Shown piece after piece: positions 33,422 through 43,261 of a stretch of DNA of 64,000 nt; the stretch's first letter is position 1; every line of letters begins with the position of its first letter. Origin of the DNA: Sisyra terminalis (Eukaryota; Arthropoda; Insecta; Neuroptera; Sisyridae). Location: the NCBI GenBank assembly GCA_958496175.1, contig OY292275.1, positions 53,025,701 through 53,089,700 of the forward strand. The letters are read 5' to 3'. The notes beneath the pieces were generated by a model, which had not been told where the DNA came from, ran no database searches, and saw only the letters and a list, made by a program, of their open reading frames with translations. The translations under genes were made by a program, and so were the position numbers.

Positions 33422-34240
33422 TTCAAATAAATATTTTAGAAGTTGTTCTCAATTAAATAAATATTGCACGATTTTCAAAACACAATATCACCCCAACCGT
33501 TTTTCTTCATATGGAATCAAATTTAAAAATGATATTTTAACGAAATAAAAATCAGTGGCCCCAACAGTAGGATAAAAAAGACTCAAGTTCCTTTTAGTAC
33601 ATTCAAATCTGGCAACTCCTCAATTTCAATATGTAGCTAGCTTTATTATGGAGAATTTAGTCGTTTCTGGCCACAAAGCGGTCGATTTAATTTCATTGGT
33701 CGGCTCAGTTTAACACGTTTGACAGCTCGTTTTTGACAGTTGTCACTTGAAGTTTGAATTTACTTTATCCAAATACTTAAAGTTTATTTTTAACGTTATG
33801 ATTATTTGAATTGATTGTCAGTGTTGCATTTCAACTTCATAAAATCAAAATCAAGCCTCATAAATGTGAAACAGGTAATATTCATTGTGAAATTGGGGGT
33901 ATGGATGCAATGTTTGCAAATACTTCTTGTAGATATTTTCCTACGCTTTACAAAATAATGACAGCCAAATACGATATATATTTCAAAAGAAATCATGCAG
34001 AGAGGAATCTAATCAAATCATCTTTAAATGTAAGACACTGGGAGTACAGCATAAATATTGTGAATATCAAGAAAATCTCCATCCACAAGTCTCGACAACA
34101 CGGGGTAAATAATCCCTTTGGTAAATAATCCATCAATTTTTAATCCCCGAAGTAACCATAAAGCAACAAAACCATGGTTGTATTTCTAAGTCCTTCTGAT
34201 GAGCTCTCGGAAAGCTGATTTATGCAATTTCGTTGACAAA
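33422..34240. other. Upstream region of the kinase gene; no second gene recognised
   Basis: Probable promoter of the minus-strand kinase. It has an inverted CCAAT box (CATTGG near 33699), repeated GACAG words near 33721-33746, and TTTGAA-type words that resemble cell-cycle CHR elements, though these are common by chance. The plus-strand frame 33811-34128 (105 codons) has no recognisable motif and I do not call it a gene. Confidence 0.4.
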
Positions 34241-35137
34241 GATTCAGTCTTAAATATTTTTCACAATTTCGGCGAAAAAAAATCGTCCCTTGTATCGTTT
34301 ATATGCACTTGAAAATTGTCCTTTTTGAAACTTTGAAATAGTATTAAGATTACCCTGTAGTCCACAGGACGAATATTTTTTCACATTATAATTCTTATAA
34401 AGGTCTGGATTCATAATCCGTTGAGAAAACTAGACCTCAAAATGAAAAGTCACCCCCTTGAAATGTCTCAATTTCAGTCACAATTTGTCGCATAGATTTG
34501 CAACTCCTTATCTTCCCGTTTTGATTTCTCGGCCCACTATCCCCTAAAAATGAAATATTTTACATTAGCAATGTTAAGGATGATACAATCAATAATATTC
34601 AGAAATTTTGCAGCCAATAAAACCATCCTTTATATCCTTTTTATGCACTTGAAAATTGTTCTTTTTGAAACTTTGAAACGATATTGCTGGTGTTCTTTTG
34701 CACACAGGACAAAATGGTTTTCACATTACATATCTCGAAAGGACATTGTTTAATAATCCGTTAATAAAATATGTCCTTATAAGGAAAAGTGCCCCCTCGA
34801 AAATGATGAATTTTAGTGCAAATTTGGTCCATGCATTTACACCTCGTTCACTTCCCGTTTTTGATTCCCAAGGATCTAGCCGCTAAATGAAAATTCTTTT
34901 ATTGCAGTTACGTTAAGGATGATTTAGCCTAAAATATTATGTTCAATTTCAATGAAAATAACCATTCCTTATATCCTTTTTGTGCACCTGAAAATTGTCC
35001 TTTTTGAAACTTTGAAACGATATTCTGGTGTCCTTTTGCACACAGGACAAAAAAATTTTCACAATACATATCACGAACGGACATTGTTTAATAATCGAAA
35101 ATGATGAACTTCATTTCAAATTTGGTGCATGTATTTT
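34241..35137 (-). repeat. Decayed inverted satellite block (about 2.6 monomers)
   Basis: This is the reverse complement of the 339-bp satellite at the right. Landmarks CACTTGAAAATTGTCCTTTT, CACACAGGAC, GGACATTGTTTAATAAT and ACGTTAAGGATGAT recur about every 330 bases. The outermost unit (34241-34545) is the most diverged, 34550-34890 less so, and the innermost partial unit carries a deletion. It abuts the left palindrome arm as the large array abuts the right arm. Confidence 0.88.
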
Positions 35138-35299
35138 CCTTAATTGTTTTTTTGGTTTATTACAGATTAAATAAGCCAATCTCGTCAATCTATAGCTCAC
35201 ATCGGGGAAGGACTGGATATCAATGGATTTGAACAATTCTTCGGTTGCAAATGGCCTTTTGGACTGGACAGTGATTTCGGATCGTTCGAGAATCATCAA
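35111..35299 (-). pseudogene. Short ORF mirrored in both palindrome arms (62 codons left, broken right)
   Basis: On the minus strand: MMILERSEITVQSKRPFATEELFKSI..., then SYRLTRLAYLICNKPKKQLRK. The mirror copy at about 42818-43000 (+) keeps ILERSEITVQ, RPFATEELF and SYRLARLADLIGNKPKK, but TAA interrupts it after FKSI. It is unrecognised; perhaps the last trace of a protein carried by the ancestral element. It lies exactly between arm and satellite. Confidence 0.35.
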
Positions 35300-36017
35300 T
35301 CAATGTAGAACTTAGTTAATAAAAGTGATATTATAAACTTCGAAATTTGTGTTTAAATGAGTGATTAAATCAAAAATCAAATAAGTGTACTTTTGATAAT
35401 TGATAAATAAAAAAAATAATTGAAGTTAAGTGAAAAATTTCGTCATTGTTTTAAGCTATACATGAAACAACTAAGTACTACTGTATATGTAATTTAAACG
35501 AAAATTATAATTAATAAAAAACATTTTCATGGAATGTATTGTTGTTTTCAATTCGATTAACATCCCTTGGCTATTTTATTTCAGAGCTAAAATTCATATT
35601 ATTCAATAAGGAACTAACATAGAACAGGATTAGTTCATAGAAAAGTCAACGATCGATTAAAAGATTTACCGTCTAGCACCTGTGGTTCCAATAGTTTCGG
35701 GAAATTCTTTCAAATTTTTTAAATCAAAACTTACTTAGATCTTTTCTATCCATTACCGATCTTATATGAGATATCAGGGAAATCTTTTGAAAAGACATTG
35801 TAAATTTTTTATACCGTTTATCGAAGTTTTCGCCAAACCAATCGTCCAATTCAATACTTATTATTCACAGTATTATTTTGATTAATAATATTATTTTTAA
35901 TAAAATTCCTATTTTTTTGATAGAAAAACTTTTTCAAAATTCAATCAATGGAGAAGTTTTAAAATATAAGTTTTAACATTCGAAACTTGTATCATCTCAT
36001 GGCACAGTGGTTTGAGG

Positions 36018-36075
36018 CACGGACGGTGGTGCAAATAGACCCGTGATCGATTCTCGGCTTAGTAATATTTTTTTT
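36018..36075 (+). repeat. tRNA-like module (outermost, degenerate)
   Basis: TGGCACAGTGGTTTGAGGC resembles an A box and GTGATCGATTCTCGG a B box, separated by a possible CACGG / CCGTG stem. CTTAGTAATA plus a T-run follows, like a SINE tail. It is homologous in position to the GGCCGAATCGATAAGCGC ... GGATCGAACCCCC segments of the inner modules, and is mirrored at about 42027-42085. Confidence 0.4.
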
Positions 36076-36744
36076 TTATTTTTTTAAAAGGCATATCAAA
36101 TTCTCTTTATTTCTTAGAGCTTAATTTATCAATTTTGATCGATAATATTTATTCTCATACTTGCAGCCGAAATATTCGATTGTCACTTTTAACCTTTCGA
36201 GGTTGAATGATTAGTGGTCGATCGGTTACGATCATTTTTTTTTGTGTTCATATAAGTGACGTCAATCACGAAAACATTCAAAAATTAGGGGGAGGATTTT
36301 GTATTTTTAAATTTATTGATATGAGGTTTTGAGAATGACTTCATGGAACAATCGAAAGTCGATAACTTTTCCGAATGGTACATGGAAAAGCTATTGTTCA
36401 AATATTTTCGGGAAATTTCACGAATATTAATAAATAGAAAAAAAATATTTTCCAGGAAAATCAATGAAAAAATTTAATCGTAGCAGCTTCAGGTTACACC
36501 TGTTATAATCTGTCGAAACACATTGCAATATTTTTTGATTTACAATCCTTCGATATTATTAATTTTTTTTTCGAAATTTGTTCATCGAATTTATTGCTGC
36601 TAGTAGATGTATAACGTTACGATCGAAGAGTTAATCAAAAAGCAATTTTACTTTTCAATAACCCTAATCGAATATTTCGATATTAAAAATGTACATATTA
36701 TGTGGTATACTTATAATGCACTGCAAATGTAAAGTTTATTTTTT

Positions 36745-38016
36745 CGAAAAAAAGGATGAAGGACATTAAAATGTTACAATGTCTTGAGACAAAATTTCCG
36801 GGATTAACATGGAGCAACTATGGTTAAAATATTTTTGGGAAATTTTATTTCCTTCGATCCAAAAATTTTTTCAAGTTTCCATCAATGAAGAAATCTTTAT
36901 ATATGAGTTTAAGCGATCAATACATATATCTTCCAATGGCCGAATCGATAAGCGCACGGAATATGTTATAAACGGAAAGACGACGGATCGAACCCCCAAC
37001 AAGGTAAAAGATTTTTATATTTCTACTAACCAATTTCTAAATTATATCAATTCGTTACAGCTTAAATTATCATCTTCGATCGATAATAATATCCTTTCTA
37101 ACGTTACAGCCGAATAATTCGATCATCACTTCCAACCTTTCGGGGTTGATAAGTGATCGATCGATTGCATAGATTTTTTTTTTTGGTTTGAACATATGAC
37201 GTCATACATACGTCATCTCTAAACGACGTCACCCAATGACGTCATTTCCGAAAAAACTCGAAAATGAGCGCATTTTCGATTTTCGTGAAATAGGAATCTG
37301 GGGATGGCTTAATTACGTCACGGGAGGCCTAAAAAACATACCCTATAGTCAATATTTTTCATATTTTTTCCAATAATTTTTTGGGCAAAATTCTGAAAAA
37401 TCCCAAAAATAGGCCAAAATTGACGATTTCTTTTACTTTTTCCAACTTTAACGCCGTTTTTAGTGAAAACTATCAATCGTAGGTTAACGATAGTATGCTC
37501 ATTCGATAGCGCTTGAATTACTCTATCGATGGTGTAAATTTGGTCCCGGAAAACCTTAAGGAAAAAAACTTTTTTTTTTTACCTTTCAGAAATTTAAAAT
37601 CCTCGATGAAATGGTGGTCGATTTTAAAAAATCAATTTCCAAAAAATTTTTTGTCAAATTTCTTGGAGAAATTCACACCATAGGTGCCTAACGTTACGAT
37701 TGAAGGGAAATAGAAAACTTTTTTACTTTTCGATACCCATAAACGAATTATACGAAATTGAGAAATTTAATTATTATACGATATCAAGCAATACAAATGT
37801 AAAATGTTTTCCAGAAAAAAAAGGATGAAGGACGTAAAATTTTCCAATGTGGTGGGACAACTTTTCCGAACGTAACATGAAGAAGCGAAGGTTCAAATTT
37901 TTCCGGAAAATTCCTTGAAAATCGTTCGATTGTACAAAAAAAAAATTAATTAATTCAATATTAAAGAATTATATATTATGCAAACTAATGCAATTCAAAT
38001 ACAAATTTGTTTTTAT
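36745..38016 (+). repeat. Arm module 1 (direct repeat, about 1.27 kb)
   Basis: Begins AAAAAGGATGAAGGACATTA and contains in order: a 102-codon open frame (36809-37117), a tRNA-like segment (about 36939-36995), an intron-like segment (37004-37060), CGATCGATCG, a TGACGTCA cluster (37195-37250), TTACGTCACGGGAGGCC, and a tract of C/T-poor AT sequence. The same order recurs 1,272 bases later. Confidence 0.85.
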
Positions 38017-39021
38017 CGAAAAAAAGGATGAAGGACATTAAAATGTTACAATGTCTTGAGACAAAATTTCCGGGATTAACATGGAGCAACTATGGTTAAA
38101 ATATTTTTGGGAAATTTTATTTCCTTCGATCCAAAAATTTTTTCAAGTTTCCATCAATGAAGAAATCTTTATATATGAGTTTAAGCGATCAATACATATA
38201 TCTTCCAATGGCCGAATCGATAAGCGCACGGAATATGTTGTAAACGGAAAGACGATGGATCGAACCCCCAACAAGGTAAAAGATTTTTATATTTCTACTA
38301 ACCAATTTCTAATTAATATCAATTCGTTACAGCTTAAATTATCATCTTCGATCGTTAATAATATCCTTTCTAACGTTACAGCCGAATTATTCGATCATCA
38401 CTTCCAACCTTTCGAGGTTGAGAAGTGATCGATCGATACGTATTTTATTTTTATTTTTGTGACGTCATCTCATGTATGACGTCGTCTCATATATGACTTC
38501 ATAAAATGACGTCAATTCATATGTGACGTCATCCTCGAAAAAAAAATCGAATTTTCGATTTTCGAGATATAGGAATCTGGGAATGGCTTAGTTACGTCAC
38601 GGGAGGCCTAAAAAACATATTCTATAGTCAATTTATTTCGTTTTTTTCGAAAAATTTTTCGGCCAGAATTCTGAAAAATCCCAAAAATAGGCCAAAATTG
38701 ACGTTTTTTTTCACTTTTCCCAACTTTAACGCCGTTTGTAGCGCAAACTATCGATCGTAGGTTAACGATAGTAGGCTCATTCGATAGCGCTTGAATTACT
38801 CTATCGATGGTATTAATTTGGTCCCGGAAAACCCTAAGGAAAAAAACTTTTTTTTTCAGCTCTACAGAAATTTAAAATCCTCGATGAAACCATGGTCGAT
38901 TTTTTTCAAAAAATTTTTTGACGAATTTCTCGATGAAATTCACACCATACATGCATAATGTAACGCTCGAACTAAAAATATAAAAAAATTGAGCTTTTCG
39001 TTAACCCTTCATCGAATTTTT
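38017..39021 (+). repeat. Arm module 2 (direct repeat, truncated at the palindrome centre)
   Basis: Repeats module 1 from AAAAAGGATGAAGGACATTA on, including an open frame at 38081-38428 and a TGACGTCA-type cluster at 38459-38535. It stops at the 59-bp central spacer. A half-length copy of the module head also occurs at 37815-37920, so module boundaries are nested. Confidence 0.83.
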
Positions 39022-39080
39022 CGATAATGAAATTTTATATAAACGTCTTACTGCTATGCATATGTAAATTTGTTTTATAT
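39022..39080. other. Palindrome spacer (59 bp)
   Basis: The only unpaired sequence between the arms, flanked by TTCATCGAATTTTT and AAAAATTCGATGAA. It is AT-rich with no hallmark motif. Single-stranded DNA here could extrude a very long cruciform. Confidence 0.85.
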
Positions 39081-42000
39081 AAAAATTCGATGAAGGGTAA
39101 CGAAAAGCTCAATTTTTTTTTATTTTTAGTTCGAGCGTTACATTATGCATGTATGGTGTGAATTTCATCGAGAAATTCGTCAAAAAATTTTTTGAAAAAA
39201 ATCGACCATGGTTTCATCGAGGATTTTAAATTTCTGTAGAGCTGAAAAAAAAAGTTTTTTTCCTTAGGGTTTTCCGGGACCAAATTAATACCATCGATAG
39301 AGTAATTCAAGCGCTATCGAATGAGCCTACTATCGTTAACCTACGATCGATAGTTTGCGCTACAAACGGCGTTAAAGTTGGGAAAAGTGAAAAAAAACGT
39401 CAATTTTGGCCTATTTTTGGGATTTTTCAGAATTCGGGCCGAAAAATTTTTCGAAAAAAAACGAAATAAATTGACTATAGAATATGTTTTTTAGGCCTCC
39501 CGTGACGTAACTAAGCCATTCCCAGATTCCTATATCTCGAAAATCGAAAATTCGATTTTTTTTTCGAGGATGACGTCACATATGAATTGACGTCATTTTA
39601 TGACGTCACATATAAGTTGACGTCATATATGAGATGACGTCACAAAAATAAAAATAAAATACGTAACGATCGATCACTTCTCAACCTCGAAAGGTTGGAA
39701 GTAACGATCGAATTATTCGGCTGTAACTTTAGAAAGGATATTATTAACGATCGAAAGTGATAATTTAAGCTGTAACGAATTGATATTAATTAGAAATTGG
39801 TTAGTAGAAATATAAAAATCTTTTACCTTGTTGGGGGTTCGATCCATCGTCTTTCCGTTTGTTACATTTTCCGTGCGCTTATCGATTCGGCCATTGGAAG
39901 ATATATGTATTGATCGCTTAATCTCATATATAAAGATTTCCTCATTGAAGGAAACTTGAAAAATTTTTTCGATCGAAGGAAATGAAATTTTCCAAAAATA
40001 TTTTAAGCATAGCTGCTCCATGTTAATCCCGGAAAATTTGTCAAAAGACATTGTAACATTTTAATGTCCTTCATCCTTTTTTTCGATAAAAACAAATTTG
40101 TATTTGAATTGCATTAGTTTGCATAATATATAATTCTTTAATATTGAATTAATTAATTTTTTTTTTTGTACAATCGAACGATTTTCAAGGAATTTTCTGG
40201 AAAAATTTGAACCTTCGCTTCTTCATGTTACGTTCGGAAAAGTTGTCCCACCACATTGGAAAATTTTACGTCCTTCATCCTTTTTTTTCTGGAAAACATT
40301 TTACATTTGTATTGCTTGATATCGTATAATAATTAAATTTCTCAATTTCGTATAATTCGTTTATGGGTATCGAAAAGTAAAAAAGTTTTCAATTTCCCTT
40401 CAATCGTAACGTTAGGCACCTATGGTGTGAATTTCTCCAAGAAATTTGACAAAAAATTTTTTGGAAATTGATTTCTTAAAATCGACCACCATTTCATCGA
40501 GGATTTTAAATTTCTGAAAGGTAAAAAAAAAAAGTTTTTTTCCTTAAGGTTTTCCGGGACCAAATTTACACCATCGATAGAGTAATTCAAGCGCTATCGA
40601 ATGAGCATACTATCGTTAACCTACGATTGATAGTTTTCACTAAAAACGGCGTTAAAGTTGGAAAAAGTAAAAGAAATCGTCAATTTTGGCCTATTTTTGG
40701 GATTTTTCAGAATTTTGCCCAAAAAATTATTGGAAAAAATATGAAAAATATTGACTATAGGGTATGTTTTTTAGGCCTCCCGTGACGTAATTAAGCCATC
40801 CCCAGATTCCTATTTCACGAAAATCGAAAATGCGCTCATTTTCGAGTTTTTTCGGAAATGACGTCATTGGGTGACGTCGTTTAGAGATGACGTATGTATG
40901 ACGTCATATGTTCAAACCAAAAAAAAAAATCTATGCAATCGATCGATCACTTATCAACCCCGAAAGGTTGGAAGTGATGATCGAATTATTCGGCTGTAAC
41001 GTTAGAAAGGATATTATTATCGATCGAAGATGATAATTTAAGCTGTAACGAATTGATATAATTTAGAAATTGGTTAGTAGAAATATAAAAATCTTTTACC
41101 TTGTTGGGGGTTCGATCCGTCGTCTTTCCGTTTATAACATATTCCGTGCGCTTATCGATTCGGCCATTGGAAGATATATGTATTGATCGCTTAAACTCAT
41201 ATATAAAGATTTCTTCATTGATGGAAACTTGAAAAAATTTTTGGATCGAAGGAAATAAAATTTCCCAAAAATATTTTAACCATAGTTGCTCCATGTTAAT
41301 CCCGGAAATTTTGTCTTAAGACATTGTAACATTTTAATGTCCTTCATCCTTTTTTTCGAAAAAATAAACTTTACATTTGCAGTGCATTATAAGTATACCA
41401 CATAATATGTACATTTTTAATATCGAAATATTCGATTAGGGTTATTGAAAAGTAAAATTGCTTTTTGATTAACTCTTCGATCGTAACGTTATACATCTAC
41501 TAGCAGCAATAAATTCGATGAACAAATTTCGAAAAAAAAATTAATAATATCGAAGGATTGTAAATCAAAAAATATTGCAATGTGTTTCGACAGATTATAA
41601 CAGGTGTAACCTGAAGCTGCTACGATTAAATTTTTTCATTGATTTTCCTGGAAAATATTTTTTTTCTATTTATTAATATTCGTGAAATTTCCCGAAAATA
41701 TTTGAACAATAGCTTTTCCATGTACCATTCGGAAAAGTTATCGACTTTCGATTGTTCCATGAAGTCATTCTCAAAACCTCATATCAATAAATTTAAAAAT
41801 ACAAAATCCTCCCCCTAATTTTTGAATGTTTTCGTGATTGACGTCACTTATATGAACACAAAAAAAAAATGATCGTAACCGATCGACCACTAATCATTCA
41901 ACCTCGAAAGGTTAAAAGTGACAATCGAATATTTCGGCTGCAAGTATGAGAATAAATATTATCGATCAAAATTGATAAATTAAGCTCTAAGAAATAAAGA

Positions 42001-42980
42001 GAATTTGATATGCCTTTTAAAAAAATAAAAAAAAAATATTACTAAGCCGAGAATCGATCACGGGTCTATTTGCACCACCGTCCGTGCCTCAAACCACTGT
42101 GCCATGAGATGATACAAGTTTCGAATGTTAAAACTTATATTTTAAAACTTCTCCATTGATTGAATTTTGAAAAAGTTTTTCTATCAAAAAAATAGGAATT
42201 TTATTAAAAATAATATTATTAATCAAAATAATACTGTGAATAATAAGTATTGAATTGGACGATTGGTTTGGCGAAAACTTCGATAAACGGTATAAAAAAT
42301 TTACAATGTCTTTTCAAAAGATTTCCCTGATATCTCATATAAGATCGGTAATGGATAGAAAAGATCTAAGTAAGTTTTGATTTAAAAAATTTGAAAGAAT
42401 TTCCCGAAACTATTGGAACCACAGGTGCTAGACGGTAAATCTTTTAATCGATCGTTGACTTTTCTATGAACTAATCCTGTTCTATGTTAGTTCCTTATTG
42501 AATAATATGAATTTTAGCTCTGAAATAAAATAGCCAAGGGACAAGGGTGGGATGTTAATCGAATTGAAAACAACAATACATTCCATGAAAATGTTTTTTA
42601 TTAATTATAATTTTCGTTTAAATTACATATACAGTAGTACTTAGTTGTTTCATGTATAGCTTAAAACAATGACGAAATTTTTCACTTAACTTCAATTATT
42701 TTTTTTATTTATCAATTATCAAAAGTACACTTATTTGATTTTTGATTTAATCACTCATTTAAACACAAATTTCGAAGTTTATAATATCACTTTTATTAAC
42801 TAAGTTCTACATTGATTGATGATTCTCGAACGATCCGAAATCACTGTCCAGGCCAAAAGGCCTTTTGCAACCGAAGAATTGTTCAAATCCATTTAATTCC
42901 AATTCTTCCACGATATGAGTTATAGACTGGCGAGATTGGCTGATTTAATCGGCAATAAACCAAAAAAAAAATTAAAGAAA
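39081..42980 (-). repeat. Giant palindrome, right arm (about 3.9 kb)
   Basis: Mirror of the left arm. Differences visible by eye include an extra GGGACAAGGGT-like 12 bases near 42539-42551, one base less at the hinge (GTTACCC against GTTAACCC), and five perfect TGACGTCA octamers at 39565-39645 where the left has three plus two decayed. Its inner open frame (39713-40051, minus) differs from the left inner copy at ten or more residues, while the outer frame (40986-41294, minus) is identical to 36809-37117. Confidence 0.93.
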
Positions 42981-43261
42981 ATGCATGATCAAATTTGAAA
43001 TGAAATTCATCATTTTCGAGAAGCCACTTTTCATTATAAGGATATATTTTATAAACGGATTATTAAACAATGTTCTTTCGTGATTTTTAATGTGAAAAAC
43101 TTTTTGTCCTGTGTGCAAAAGAACACCCGCAATATCGTTTCAAAGTTTCAAAAAGGACAATTTTCAAGTGCACAAAAAGGATATAAGGAATGGATATTTT
43201 CACTGAAATTGAACACAATATTTAAGGCAGAATCATCCTTAACGTAACTGCATTAAATGAA

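Larger units (their letters stand above)
35138..39021 (+). repeat. Giant palindrome, left arm (about 3.9 kb)
   Basis: The reverse complement of 39081-42980. Mirror coordinates sum to about 78,102 over the whole length: 36809-37117 mirrors 40986-41294, and 38941-38950 mirrors 39151-39160. Long stretches (for example 36481-36780) look identical to the partner. The outer 200 bp and a patch near 38081-38500 are clearly diverged. The arm itself is built of direct repeats of about 1.27 kb, and no known transposase or polymerase is visible. Confidence 0.93.

Noticed and set aside
33811..34128. Hypothetical gene on the plus strand (105 codons)
   Set aside because: No recognisable motif and no splice or promoter context. 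It lies in the AT-rich upstream region of the kinase, beside the satellite remnant.
34550..34886. Open frames in the left satellite remnant as genes
   Set aside because: They are the reverse-strand reading of the 339-bp satellite and match its antisense frames.
36809..41294. Four copies of a roughly 102-115-codon frame in the palindrome arms as a protein-coding gene
   Set aside because: The two inner copies differ mostly by residue-changing substitutions, which argues against protein constraint, and no domain is recognisable. It is kept only as a landmark of the module.
35138..42980. Palindrome as a long-read hairpin (missing-adapter) artefact
   Set aside because: The arms differ by indels (near 42539-42551, the hinge) and by a patch of many substitutions (38081-38500 against 39600-40051), which an artefactual self-copy would not show. 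Spanning reads would still be the decisive test.
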